64,000 bases of DNA from Bog-473 sp963742035 (GTDB lineage: Bacteria; Actinomycetota; Acidimicrobiia; Acidimicrobiales; RAAP-2), in the NCBI GenBank assembly GCA_963742035.1, contig CAVUKH010000007.1:620001-684000 (forward strand). Direction: 5' to 3'. Of this stretch, positions 36,208 to 47,334 are shown piece after piece. The translations under genes and the position numbers were made by a program. Below the pieces are notes generated by a model. That model was not told the origin of the DNA. It saw only the letters and a program-made list of their open reading frames with translations, and ran no database searches. The first letter of the stretch is position 1. Each line of letters opens with the position of its first letter.

Positions 36208-37440
36208 GGCGACCTACGCTACTGGCCGGTGCCTGAGCTCGTCGCACTCGACCTCCCCGGTGGTATCGGCTTCGTCGATGCTCTGCGGGCCATTTGGGAC
36301 ACCGGCGACGCCGCGGCTCCGCTCGATCCCCGCCTTCCCCCCATCGCGCGCCAGGTGTTGCTCGACGCGCTGCGCCCAACGCGGATTGTGGGCTCGGACG
36401 GAGAACAGCATGCGCTGACGGGCGGCGTCGGCGTCGAGGACGGCGACGCTCTGGTCGTCGCGACTTCGGGCACTTCGGGTCAGCCCAAGGGTGTCGTCCT
36501 CACCCACGACGCAATTGCCGCTTCGGCGGAGGCGACGTCGGCCCGACTCGGTATCGACCCCGACCGTCACGTGTGGATGGCCTGCCTCCCACTCGCCCAC
36601 ATCGGCGGCCTCGCCGTCGTCACGCGTTCGATCGTCACCGGCACCTCCCTGGTCGTCCTGCCCGGCTTCGAAGCCGACGTCGTCGAGGAGGCGGGCCGCT
36701 CGGGCAGGGTGTCGCACGTGTCGTTGGTGGCGACTGCACTCCAGCGTGTCGACCCCTCGGTCTTCACCTGTGTCCTGCTCGGCGGCAGCCGGGTCCCCGA
36801 CCTGTTGCCCCCGAACGTCGTCGCCACCTACGGCTCGACCGAGACGGGCTCAGGCGTCATCTACGACGGTTGGCCGCTGGAGGGGGTGGAGGTGTCGTTC
36901 CGTCCCGTACCGCGCATTGGTCACGGCGGTAGTGGGAAGGGCGAGGACGTGGTCGATGGCGATGGCGATGGCGATGGCGATGGCGATGGCGAGATCCTGA
37001 TCCGAGCGCCGATGCTGTTCCGTTGCTACCGCGGAGGCGACGACGGGAGGGTCATCGGCCCCGACGGGGCGCTGGACTGGTTCGCCACCGGCGATGCCGG
37101 CCACCTCGAGCGTGAAGGCAAGCTCGTCGTTTCGGGTCGCATCGCCGACGTCATCACGACGGGAGCGGAGAAGGTCTGGCCCGACGCGGTCGAACGTGTC
37201 CTGATGGGACATCCCGGGGTGGCCGAGGTCGCGGTCTGGAAGCGGCCGGACCCCGAGTGGGGCGAACGAGTGGTCGCCTGGGTCGTTCCCACCGAAGGTG
37301 GCCCCTCACTCGAGGAGCTCCGTCAGATGGTCACGGACAGCATGGCTCCTTGGGCGGCCCCCAAGGAACTCGTGCTCGTCGACGACCTCCCCCGCACGGC
37401 GGCGGGCAAGATTCGGCGGCGTGCGCTCGACTCGTATTGA
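36178..37440 (+). CDS. menE: o-Succinylbenzoate-CoA ligase
   Basis: ANL-family acyl-CoA ligase activating OSB. 420 residues. ATP-binding P-loop TSGTSGQPKGVVLTH, A5 YGSTETGSG, A7/A8 TGDAGHLEREGKLVVSGRIADVITTGAEKVWP and the catalytic Lys in PRTAAGKIRRR. A six-fold Asp-Gly repeat interrupts the region after A5. ATG 36178 has GAGGGG at a good spacing. The gene overlaps menB at its 5' end (30 bases, divergent) and the sigma factor at its 3' end (135 bases, convergent). menC and menF are not in the window. Confidence 0.92.
   Translation: MRTACDHGLHGDLRYWPVPELVALDLPGGIGFVDALRAIWDTGDAAAPLDPRLPPIARQVLLDALRPTRIVGSDGEQHALTGGVGVEDGDALVVATSGTSGQPKGVVLTHDAIAASAEATSARLGIDPDRHVWMACLPLAHIGGLAVVTRSIVTGTSLVVLPGFEADVVEEAGRSGRVSHVSLVATALQRVDPSVFTCVLLGGSRVPDLLPPNVVATYGSTETGSGVIYDGWPLEGVEVSFRPVPRIGHGGSGKGEDVVDGDGDGDGDGDGEILIRAPMLFRCYRGGDDGRVIGPDGALDWFATGDAGHLEREGKLVVSGRIADVITTGAEKVWPDAVERVLMGHPGVAEVAVWKRPDPEWGERVVAWVVPTEGGPSLEELRQMVTDSMAPWAAPKELVLVDDLPRTAAGKIRRRALDSY
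36216..36221 (-). promoter_or_regulatory. -10 box for menB inside menE
   Basis: TAGCGT on the minus strand, 8 bases before GTG 36207, lying within the coding sequence of menE. Confidence 0.5.
36955..36990 (+). repeat. Perfect (GATGGC)6 tandem repeat in menE
   Basis: 36 bases, six identical units, encoding (Asp-Gly)6 in a loop of MenE that carries no ANL motif. Unit length keeps the reading frame on expansion or contraction, so length variation between strains is expected. Confidence 0.95.
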
Positions 37441-38370
37441 GTCCTCGTCGTCGTTTCCGTCACCGTTGTTGCGTGGGGCCAGGTCTTCGACGACCCCGCT
37501 CGGCAGACGAGCACTGAGACGGGCCAGCTTGTCCGGGTTCGTCACGACGCGGACGCCGACGATGGAACCGTCCATGATGTCGAGGACGAGGGCCGCCACG
37601 ACGACATCACCGTCCACGAAGACGGTCGCCGGCTGACCGTTGAGCACAGTGGCACGCGGGAGCCCGTGCACTTTCTTGGCCACGTGCAGCAGGAACCTCG
37701 AGCTCCGATACGGGCCGACCACGGGGCGCACCGCGGCGCGCACCTTGCCCCCGCCATCGGTCCAGACCACGATGTCGTCGGAGAGCATGGAGAGGAGCCC
37801 GGACAGGTCCCCGGTGGCGCAGGCCACCAAGAAGCGGTCCGTCAACGCCCGGCCCTGTCGCAGGTCGGCGTCGAAGCGCTGCCGTCGCTCCTCTATCCGC
37901 CTGCGCGCCCGCGCCCCGAGCTGGCGCGCGGCCGCCGGTGAGCAGACCAGAGAGCGGCCCACCTCCTCGAAGGGGTAACCGAAGATGTCGTGCAGCAGAT
38001 ACGCGGCGCGCTCGCGTGGTGTCAGCTCCTCCAAGAGGACGAGGAATGCGAGCGAGAGGGAGTCAGCCTGCTCGACCGCCGCCTCCTCGTCGACGACCAC
38101 CGGCTCGGGCAACCACGGGCCGGTGTAGGTCACGCGAGTGGACCGGGCCGAATGGAGCTGGTCGAGGCAGAGGCGGGTGACGATCGTCACGAGATAGGCA
38201 CGGACCGACTGGATTTGCCGGTCACTTCGGCGCAGCCAGCGGATGGACGCGTCCTGCACGACATCCTCCGCGTCGGCCGCACTGCCGAGCATGCGATAGG
38301 CGATGCCGAAAAGGAGCGAACGCCACTCCTCGAAGGCGGCCGCATCGGCCTCGACGTCAGGCGACGGCAT
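37306..38370 (-). CDS. ECF sigma factor, SigJ-type with SnoaL-like domain
   Basis: 354 residues. Sigma region 2 is FEEWRSLLFGIAYRMLGSAADAEDVVQDASIRWLR; region 4 includes LTPRERAAYLLHDIFGYPFEEVGRSLVCS; a SnoaL-like fold follows (residues ~170-285, ending at NPDKLARL). This is the SigJ/ECF41-like layout in which the C-terminal domain controls activity instead of an anti-sigma factor. About 65 extra C-terminal residues are charged, low in conservation cues and encoded antisense to menE. It starts inside the preceding decarboxylase gene (14-base overlap), which is the usual ECF41 partner. Confidence 0.9.
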   Translation of the reverse strand: MPSPDVEADAAAFEEWRSLLFGIAYRMLGSAADAEDVVQDASIRWLRRSDRQIQSVRAYLVTIVTRLCLDQLHSARSTRVTYTGPWLPEPVVVDEEAAVEQADSLSLAFLVLLEELTPRERAAYLLHDIFGYPFEEVGRSLVCSPAAARQLGARARRRIEERRQRFDADLRQGRALTDRFLVACATGDLSGLLSMLSDDIVVWTDGGGKVRAAVRPVVGPYRSSRFLLHVAKKVHGLPRATVLNGQPATVFVDGDVVVAALVLDIMDGSIVGVRVVTNPDKLARLSARLPSGVVEDLAPRNNGDGNDDEDSIRVERTPPNLARRRAGEVVDEHEFLGGRPRSHAVRDHLTELLE

Positions 38371-38938
38371 CCGTGTCGACGATCCGGTTTGGGATCTCGC
38401 AGTTGTCCGAGAACCCCTGGCTGCGCAGACCGAGCCCCGCGTTGAAGCGGGACCGGAAGTTCTCGAGCGCCACCCACCCGGCGAGCTCGACGAACTCCGC
38501 ATCACCTAGGTGGGCACGGATCCGGGCGGCCAGCTCCTCGGAGACCTCGGCCGGGGTCCCGGTCGCCGTCTCGGCGTACTCGAGCACCACCCGCTCACGC
38601 TCGTCGAAGAGACCGCTGGTGCGCCAGCCGCCGACGGCCCGCACTTTGGCCGGGTCGATGCCCTGGTTCATCCCTTCGTAGTAGCCGTAGTCGACACACC
38701 ACGAGCATCCGATCTGCATGCCGGTGGCCTGCACGGCGAGCCAGCGCAGGGTGGGATCGAGCTTCTTCCAACCGAATTGTACCGCGGTCTCCAGGCTGCC
38801 CATTGCCACCAGGACGCCGGGATGATGCGATGCCGCTGCGGTGGGCTCGACCATCTGGCCGAAGCGGCGCTTGGTGTACCTGGCGGCCAAACGGGCCACC
38901 AGCCCTTGGGGGTGATCTTGCAACGGGACGTGAGCCAT
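38357..38938 (-). CDS. Carboxymuconolactone decarboxylase/AhpD-like protein
   Basis: 193 residues, all-helical AhpD-like fold. The redox motif is CSWCVDYG with CxxC, in GMQIGCSWCVDYGYYEG; a downstream GWVALENFRSRFNAG completes the family pattern. Such genes are the characteristic target/partner of ECF41 (SigJ-type) sigma factors, so it may be regulated by the overlapping downstream gene. ATG 38938 has GGAAGGGAG upstream. Confidence 0.88.
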   Translation of the reverse strand: MAHVPLQDHPQGLVARLAARYTKRRFGQMVEPTAAASHHPGVLVAMGSLETAVQFGWKKLDPTLRWLAVQATGMQIGCSWCVDYGYYEGMNQGIDPAKVRAVGGWRTSGLFDERERVVLEYAETATGTPAEVSEELAARIRAHLGDAEFVELAGWVALENFRSRFNAGLGLRSQGFSDNCEIPNRIVDTDAVA

Positions 38939-39058
38939 GGCTCTCCCTTCCTCTGCTCTCCGCATTCTCTGTCACTTCTCCAGACGGGACAGGACGCCAC
39001 CGTGTGACACGGGCGCAGGCCGGCCGACGCGGCGCTGGCCGGCCGACGGCCCGTTGGG

Positions 39059-39829
39059 TCAGCCCACGCCCCCCGACGGTTGCGCTGTCGTGCCGCCGTC
39101 CACGACGAAGGTCTGGCCCGTGATCCACGACGCGGCGTCGGAAGCCAGGAACAGGGCTGCAGCGGCGATGTCGTCGGGCAGGCCAAGCCGGCGCAGTGGG
39201 ATGTGGGCGGCGATGCGGTCCTCGCCGGGGCCCTCCCACAGCGCGGCCGCCAGCTTCGTCTTGACCAGGCCCGGGGCCAGCGCGTTGACCCGGACGTCGG
39301 GCGCCAGCTCGAACGACAGCTGCCGGGTGATGTGGAGTACCGCCGCCTTCGTCACGTTGTACCAGCCGATGCCCGGCTCGACCCCGAGCCCCCCGATGGA
39401 GGACATGTTGATGACCGAGCCCCTCAGGCCTGCCTTCACGGCGGCGGCCGTCCACACGAGGATGGCGAGCTGGTTGACCTCGAACGTCTTCTGCGCCCGC
39501 ACAACGTCGATGTCGATCATCGGCCCGAAGTAGGGATTGGTGCCGGCGTTGTTGACCAGGATGTCGAGATGGCCGAAACGGGCCAGCGTCTCGGCCACAC
39601 AGGATTGCGCGTCCTCGGGCCTGCCGACATGAGCCGCCGTCCAGGCCAACCGCTCCTCGGCTGCGCCGCCGGCCACGAGGCCCGCGGTGGCATCGGCCAG
39701 GTCGGCGGCTTTCCGCGACGTGAGCATGACGTTGGCGCCAGCCTCGGCGAAGCGAGCCGCCGTGGCCAGGCCGATCCCTCGGCTGGCCCCCGTGATCAGT
39801 GCCGTCTTCCCTTTGAGTTCGAGCTCCAT
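39059..39829 (-). CDS. Short-chain dehydrogenase/reductase (SDR)
   Basis: 256 residues. NAD(P)-binding TGASRGIG, NNAG, the catalytic Ser in INMSSIGG and Tyr/Lys in WYNVTKAAV, APGLVKTKLA and the C-terminal ITGQTFVVDGGTT. FabG-like, but the substrate cannot be inferred. ATG 39829 is 66 bases from the divergent DUF255 gene. A very long open frame on the opposite strand is a shadow. Confidence 0.9.
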   Translation of the reverse strand: MELELKGKTALITGASRGIGLATAARFAEAGANVMLTSRKAADLADATAGLVAGGAAEERLAWTAAHVGRPEDAQSCVAETLARFGHLDILVNNAGTNPYFGPMIDIDVVRAQKTFEVNQLAILVWTAAAVKAGLRGSVINMSSIGGLGVEPGIGWYNVTKAAVLHITRQLSFELAPDVRVNALAPGLVKTKLAAALWEGPGEDRIAAHIPLRRLGLPDDIAAAALFLASDAASWITGQTFVVDGGTTAQPSGGVG

Positions 39830-39882
39830 GGCCCGAGCCTTGCACGGCACCGGCGGTGCGCCGGGGTCCGGGGCCGGAGCCC

Positions 39883-39888
39883 TAGCAT
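39883..39888 (+). promoter_or_regulatory. -10 box for the DUF255 gene (leaderless)
   Basis: TAGCAT, 7 bases before GTG 39896. Confidence 0.6.
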
Positions 39889-39895
39889 CGCAGCC

Positions 39896-41952
<2,057 letters not shown>

Positions 41953-41956
<4 letters not shown>

Positions 41957-42792
41957 GCGGCCCTTCCATGGACTCGGAGACGGACGGCAGCGTCGATGCC
42001 GCCGGTGGCATCCCTGATGGCGAGCTGGAACGCCCTGCCGAGCACGAGAGTCCCGATGAGGCCGGTACCGCCGTCGAGTCCCGCCGGGCGACGACGACGA
42101 CCGATCCCGCGCGCCTCCTCCGTCGCTCGTCCCGCCGCACCGAACGCGTGCCGACGGCGGGTGGCTCCACCCTCCATCTCCTCGTGCTGTCCTCCACCAT
42201 TGAGGACACCACCGTCGTCGACCTGGCCACGCGCACGGTCATGCGAGTACGGGTGCCGTGGCCCGAGGGGCACGGCCCGGACATCAGCACTTTCGACGTC
42301 GTAGAGGTCACGTTGGCGGACGATCCCGAGCGCGACGACCTGGCCCGACCGGAGGCAACCACCGTCGCCGACCTCCCCCGCCACGTCGGCACCCTCAGAG
42401 GCCGGCATCTCCGCAAGCTCCTGCGCCGCCTGGTGGCTGCCCCGGGCGGCCCCCTCCTGGGGTTCCCCGGGCCCTCCGCCCCCTACTGGGAGTTTCGGGG
42501 CTTCCGGCCCTCGGTGGCGCTCATCGAGCCGACGCGACGGCCCCAGCTGATCCGTCGACAGGCCGACGGCACGACCTGGGTCCGCTTCGGCTGGGACCGC
42601 GACGACGTCTGGCTCCCGGTGGAGGACCGCAACGCCGCCCGCGCCCTCGACGCGGCCCGACGCGAGCGACTGAGTGGGAAGAGCCTGGCCACGGCGCTCG
42701 GATTCGAGCCTCAGTATCTCCTGGTGACGGTCAGTCCCCCACGGGACGGCCACTGCTACAAGGTCTGCGCCGCCGTCCTCCCCCGGGGGTGA
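41953..42792 (+). CDS. Conserved-looking protein of unknown function
   Basis: 279 residues. ATG overlaps the DUF255 stop as ATGA, so it is cotranslated with that gene. The first ~60 residues are acidic then Arg/Thr-rich and probably disordered; the rest is a compact domain rich in Trp, Pro and Arg (LHLLVLSSTIEDTTVVDL, PYWEFRGFRPS, TTWVRFGWDRDDVWLPV, LLVTVSPPRDGHCYKVC). I do not recognise the family. Confidence 0.75.
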
Positions 42793-42835
42793 GGGGGAGG
42801 CTGCTCGGCCTGCGCCTGCCGCAGCCGGAACGGCC

Positions 42836-43507
42836 TCAGCGGCCGAGCTTGCCGCCGGCCAGGTCCTCGGCCATGGCCCAGCCAAAGGCAACCAGGCGAT
42901 CGCCCCGGTCCGCCTTGAAGCTGTCGAAGTGCGTCTCCACACCCTCGGGGATCTTGACCTTGGGGGCGAAGAAGTCCAGACCACCGGCGACGGAACCGTC
43001 GCCCTTCAGGACGAAGGTGCGATCGTCCAGGCGACTTTCACAGCCAAAGCGCTTCGACAGGCGCCGCGCCCACGCGCGCTCCTCACCCGACGACTTGTGG
43101 CCCGGGAAGGGCACGACATCCTGCAGACCGTTGAAGGCGCGGAAGCCCTCGGGAGTCAGGAGGCGGGTCCCCAGCAGGACGTCCTCGTCCGGGAAGGCAA
43201 GCAGGGCCCGACGGTACTGGTCCGCCATGATGCCCTTGAGCGCCGCCTCGGCACGTGCCGTGCGATCGACCAACGCGAGCCCGACCAGCAGCGAGGGGGT
43301 CCCCCCGATGCGCTCGAGGGTGCAGAAGGAGTACCCCCGCAGCTTGTTCCCCTCCCGGGCCTGGGTGATGAGCACCCAGGCCTCGCGCTCTTTGGAGAGA
43401 TAGCCGATGTCGAACCCGGGTGGCCGGTCCGCACAAAGATCCGCCATTTCGACCAGCTCAGCATCGCTGAGCGCAGTGCAATCCTTGGTGCTCACTACGA
43501 TCGGCAT
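42836..43507 (-). CDS. Protein of unknown function, possibly GNAT-like
   Basis: 223 residues, soluble. ALSDAELVEMADLCADRPPGF, then KEREAWVLITQA, GYSFCTLERIGGTPSLLVGLALVDRT and a helix with ALLAFPDEDVLLGTRLL; this alternation loosely resembles an acetyltransferase core but I see no clear acetyl-CoA loop. Starts 6 bases after a TAGACT box, so its own promoter and a leaderless mRNA are likely. Confidence 0.7.
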   Translation of the reverse strand: MPIVVSTKDCTALSDAELVEMADLCADRPPGFDIGYLSKEREAWVLITQAREGNKLRGYSFCTLERIGGTPSLLVGLALVDRTARAEAALKGIMADQYRRALLAFPDEDVLLGTRLLTPEGFRAFNGLQDVVPFPGHKSSGEERAWARRLSKRFGCESRLDDRTFVLKGDGSVAGGLDFFAPKVKIPEGVETHFDSFKADRGDRLVAFGWAMAEDLAGGKLGR

Positions 43508-43513
43508 GAGGTC

Positions 43514-43519
43514 AGTCTA
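43514..43519 (-). promoter_or_regulatory. -10 box for the 223-residue gene (leaderless)
   Basis: TAGACT on the minus strand, 6 bases before ATG 43507. Confidence 0.6.
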
Positions 43520-43633
43520 CTGGTTGTCTTGATCGCGTTCCCAACCGGGCCGACCTCCGGGGTGACGAGTTCAGCCCCCCCGGTCCCGCATCGGACCAGC
43601 TCAGATGGCGTTTCTGCTGCTCCGGCCCCGAGC

Positions 43634-46600
43634 TCAGGACAGGACGGCGCTCTGGCCGAGGAGGCGCTTCAGCTCCCCCACCAGGCCGTTGCGGCAGTCC
43701 ACATTGAACTCGGGCGGGAGCCGCAACACCTTGGCCCCGACATGAAGCAACACCGGCGAAGGCCCCGGGTGCCCGCTCAGCACGTCCTTCAATCCGTCGA
43801 CCTTGGCATCGGTCAGCACGCCGAGGGGAAGGGTGATGTGCAGGTCCTCCTGGCCCCTCTCCAAAATGGGGCGGGAGACCTCCATACACACGATCTTCGG
43901 CTCCTCCTCGCGAGTGTCGAGCCGGCCCCGCACGACCAGGATGGCGTCGTTCTCGATGAACGCGCCGTACTCGGCCATGGTCTTGGGAAAGACGAAGACC
44001 TCCATCGCCGCCTGCAGGTCTTCCAACACGAAGCGGGCCATGAGGTCGCCCTTCTTGGTGTAGGAGCGCCGCAGGTCGGTCACCACCCCCCCGACGGACC
44101 GGACCGGGGCGCGGTCGCCCACCGCCGTGTCGTCCTCCCGCATGTCCGACAGCGTGCAGTCGGTATGCCGGGCCATCGCCGCCTCGTAGCCCATGAGGGG
44201 GTGATCGCTCACGTAGAGGCCGAGCATCTCCTTCTCGAACGCCAGGCGCTGAGCCTTGTCGAACTCCGTCTCGGGGATCGCAACCTTGGCGCCGCCCCAG
44301 GCGGGGTCCGTCTGCTCGTCCTCGAAGGCGGCGAACAGAGACGTGATGCCCAGATCCTGCTCCTTGCGACGCTCGAGCGTGCGGTCGACGACTGATTCGA
44401 GGACCAGACACAGGCCCTGGCGGGGGTGGCCGAGCGAGTCGAACGCCCCCCCTTTGACCAGTGACTCCATGGTCCGCTTGTTCAGGACCACCGGGTCCAC
44501 CCTGGCGCAGAAGTCGAAGATGTCCTCGAAGGGGCCGCTGGCGTTGCGCTCGGCCACGATCCGCTCCACCAGGCTCTCGCCCACGTTGCGCACGGCGGCC
44601 AGGCCGAAGACGATGGCCGGCGTCGGCTCGCTGCCCTCGTCGTCGTCGACGGTCCGGTCGGGCGCGAACTCGGCGACCGAGCGGTTCACGTCGGGCACCA
44701 GCACGTCGATCCCCATCGATCGGCACTCGGCGAGGTACACCGCTGTCTTGTCCTTGTTGTCCTTCACCGACGTGAGCAAGGCCGACATGTACTCGACCGG
44801 GTAGTGCGCCTTGAGCCACGCCGTCTGGTACGCCACGAGGCCGTAGCCATAGGAGTGGGACTTGTTGAAGGCGTAGTCGGCGAACGGCTCGATGATGTCG
44901 AAGAGCTGCGTCCCCAACTCCTCGCCGTAACCCTCGGTGATGCATCCGGCGATGAATTTCTCGCGCTCGGCGGCGATGAGCTTGCGGATCTTCTTGCCGC
45001 ATGCCTTGCGCAGGTTGTCGGCCTCCTCGAGGCTGTAGCCCGCGAACTTCTGGGCGACCCGCATGACCGACTCTTGGTAGAGCATGAGCCCGTAGGTGTC
45101 CTTGAGGATGGGCTCGATGTCGGGGTGCAGGTACGTCAGCTCCTTGCGCCCGTTCTTCAGCTCGGGATAGTCCCGGTGCATGTTGGCCGCCATAGGGCCC
45201 GGCCGGTAGAGGGCCACGAGTGCCGCCACGTCGTCGAAGCTCGTCGGGGCCAGAGCCCGCAAGGTTTGGCGCATGGCTGCGCCCTCGAGCTGGAACACCC
45301 CGATCGACTCGGCGCGCCGCAGCATCTCCAGCGTCGGTTCGTCGGCCAGATCGACCCCGTCGATGTCGGGCCGCTCCCCCGTCTCGACCTCGATGAGATC
45401 GAGGGCCCGTTCCATGACCGAGAGGTTGCGAAGACCCAGGAAGTCCATCTTGAGCAGCCCGAGGTCTTCCACCCCGTGCATTTCGTACTGGGTGACGATG
45501 GGGGCGTCCTCGGGGACTCCGCCGGCCTCCGGCTTGCGCTGAATGGGAAGGTAATCGGTCAGGGGGTCACGGGAGATCACGACAGCCGCGGCGTGGATGC
45601 CGTCCTGCCGGCGCAATCCCTCGAGGCCGAGAGCGACTTCAATGACCTCCTTGGCGTCGGGGTCGGTGTCGCGCATCGTTCGCAGCTCGGCGGCGGCGGC
45701 GAACCCTTCCTCGTGCCCGTCGGTCTTGGTGATGCACGCATGCAGCGGCGTGTCACGGCCCATCACGAGTGGTGGCATCGCCTTGGCGATGCGGTCGCCG
45801 ACGATGTACGGCTTCCCGAGCACGCGCGCCGCGTCACGGACGGCAGCTCGGGCCTTGATGGTCGAGAAGGTGATGACCTGGGCTACCCGGTCACTGCCGT
45901 ACTTCTCAGCCGCGTACCGCATGACGTCGGCGCGGTAGCGCTCGTCGAAGTCCATGTCGATGTCGGGCATCTGCTTGCGGCCCGGGTTCAGGAAGCGCTC
46001 GAAGAGCAGGTCGTAGCGGATCGGGTCGAGGTCCACGATTTTGAGGCAGTAGGCCACACAGCACCCGGCCGCCGAGCCACGGCCAGGTCCCACCCGAATG
46101 TTCGATTCACGGGCGAAACGGATCAGGTCCCACACGACGAGGAAGTAGGCGGCAAACCCCATGTTGCCGATGACACCGAGCTCGTAGTCGAGCCGCTCCA
46201 CCACCTCCGCGGGCAGCGAGGCGCCATAGCGCTCCCGCGCGCCCTCATAGGTGAGGTCGCGCAGATAGGCCGAAGCCCGCTCCTCGTAGGTCTCGCCCTT
46301 GAACCGGTCCGGCACCGGGAACTCCGGCAGGCTCGGCTTGCCGAGCTCAATCTGCACGTCGGCTCGCTCGGCGATCAGCAACGTGTTGTCGCACGCCTCG
46401 GGGACGTCGCGGAAGAGATGCCGCATTTCGGCGGCGGTCTTGAGATAGTGCTCGGTGCCCTCGAATTTGAAGCGGTTGGTGTCGGAGAGAAGGGCCCCGG
46501 TCTGCACACACAGGAGGGCGTCGTGGGCAACGGCGTCTTCGCGGTGGGTGTAATGGCTGTCGTTGGTGGCCAGCAGCGGCGCGTCGATACGCCGGGCGAT

Positions 46601-47221
46601 CTCGATCAGCTGTGGATTCGTCCGGTGCTGGTCGGCGATCCCGTGGTCCTGCAGCTCGACGAAGAGGTTCTCCCGCCCGAAGATGTCCTGCAGCCGGGCG
46701 GCCTTCTTCTCGGCCCCCTCGACATCACCGGCCAACAGCGCCTGGAGGACCACACCGCCGAGGCACCCCGTGGTGGCGATCAGCCCGTCGTGATGGCGCT
46801 CCAGGAGCTCCCAGTCGACCCGGGGCTTGTAGTAGTAGCCCTCCAGGTACGCCGCCGAGGACAACTGCATGAGGTTGCGATAGCCCTCGACCGTCTCGGC
46901 CAGCAACGTCAGGTGGTAGTAGAGCTTCTGGCCTCCGTCGACATCGCCACCGGTGTCGTCGACCCGGCCCCGGCGCACCGGCCGCTCCAGACGTGACTCG
47001 CCGGCCATGTAGGACTCGGTGCCGATGATGGGCACCACGCCCTGGTCACGGCAGGCCTTGTAGAAGTCCAGGACCCCATACATGTTCCCGTGGTCCGTGA
47101 TGCCGAGCGCCGGCTGACCGTCGGCCACGGCAGCAGCCACCAAGTCCCCCACCCGGGCCGCCCCGTCCAGCATGGAGAACTCGGTGTGGGTGTGCAGATG
47201 CGTAAACGACCGCTCCGACAC
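43634..47221 (-). CDS. dnaE: DNA polymerase III alpha subunit
   Basis: Replicative polymerase, 1195 residues, DnaE1 size. The N-terminal PHP domain keeps metal-binding residues (FTHLHTHTEFSMLDGA, TDHGNMYG), consistent with intrinsic proofreading in actinobacterial DnaE1. Polymerase aspartates are in MPDIDMDFDERY, with GPGRGSAAG nearby and the FNKSHSYGYGLVAYQTAWLKAHYP-type finger region (residues ~790-815). C-terminal OB fold: VRSVGGVVTDLRRSYTKKG. I chose GTG 47221 because AAAGGAGG lies 4-5 bases upstream; a GTG at 47239 lacks this. TAAGTT at 47249-47254 is a plausible -10. Confidence 0.97.
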   Translation of the reverse strand: MSERSFTHLHTHTEFSMLDGAARVGDLVAAAVADGQPALGITDHGNMYGVLDFYKACRDQGVVPIIGTESYMAGESRLERPVRRGRVDDTGGDVDGGQKLYYHLTLLAETVEGYRNLMQLSSAAYLEGYYYKPRVDWELLERHHDGLIATTGCLGGVVLQALLAGDVEGAEKKAARLQDIFGRENLFVELQDHGIADQHRTNPQLIEIARRIDAPLLATNDSHYTHREDAVAHDALLCVQTGALLSDTNRFKFEGTEHYLKTAAEMRHLFRDVPEACDNTLLIAERADVQIELGKPSLPEFPVPDRFKGETYEERASAYLRDLTYEGARERYGASLPAEVVERLDYELGVIGNMGFAAYFLVVWDLIRFARESNIRVGPGRGSAAGCCVAYCLKIVDLDPIRYDLLFERFLNPGRKQMPDIDMDFDERYRADVMRYAAEKYGSDRVAQVITFSTIKARAAVRDAARVLGKPYIVGDRIAKAMPPLVMGRDTPLHACITKTDGHEEGFAAAAELRTMRDTDPDAKEVIEVALGLEGLRRQDGIHAAAVVISRDPLTDYLPIQRKPEAGGVPEDAPIVTQYEMHGVEDLGLLKMDFLGLRNLSVMERALDLIEVETGERPDIDGVDLADEPTLEMLRRAESIGVFQLEGAAMRQTLRALAPTSFDDVAALVALYRPGPMAANMHRDYPELKNGRKELTYLHPDIEPILKDTYGLMLYQESVMRVAQKFAGYSLEEADNLRKACGKKIRKLIAAEREKFIAGCITEGYGEELGTQLFDIIEPFADYAFNKSHSYGYGLVAYQTAWLKAHYPVEYMSALLTSVKDNKDKTAVYLAECRSMGIDVLVPDVNRSVAEFAPDRTVDDDEGSEPTPAIVFGLAAVRNVGESLVERIVAERNASGPFEDIFDFCARVDPVVLNKRTMESLVKGGAFDSLGHPRQGLCLVLESVVDRTLERRKEQDLGITSLFAAFEDEQTDPAWGGAKVAIPETEFDKAQRLAFEKEMLGLYVSDHPLMGYEAAMARHTDCTLSDMREDDTAVGDRAPVRSVGGVVTDLRRSYTKKGDLMARFVLEDLQAAMEVFVFPKTMAEYGAFIENDAILVVRGRLDTREEEPKIVCMEVSRPILERGQEDLHITLPLGVLTDAKVDGLKDVLSGHPGPSPVLLHVGAKVLRLPPEFNVDCRNGLVGELKRLLGQSAVLS

Positions 47222-47248
47222 CGGCCCTCCTTTCGCCACGTCCAGTGA

Positions 47249-47254
47249 AACTTA
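47249..47254 (-). promoter_or_regulatory. Possible -10 box for dnaE
   Basis: TAAGTT on the minus strand, preceded directly by TG. A start 6-8 bases further gives a ~20-base leader containing the AAAGGAGG ribosome binding site, unlike the leaderless genes in the window. Confidence 0.4.
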
Positions 47255-47334
47255 CACCTGTGTCATTCGCCCCGGACCCAGCAATCTACCCCGCGGCGCG
47301 GAGGCGGCGGACCACCGATTCGGGCTCAGTGCGC

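Noticed and set aside
36955..36990. Short tandem repeats as a possible CRISPR array.
   Set aside because: Hexamer units with no spacers, inside coding sequence.
39080..39895. Upstream extension of the DUF255 reading frame.
   Set aside because: It is antisense to the SDR gene and has no family similarity; family start and TAGCAT box place the start at 39896.
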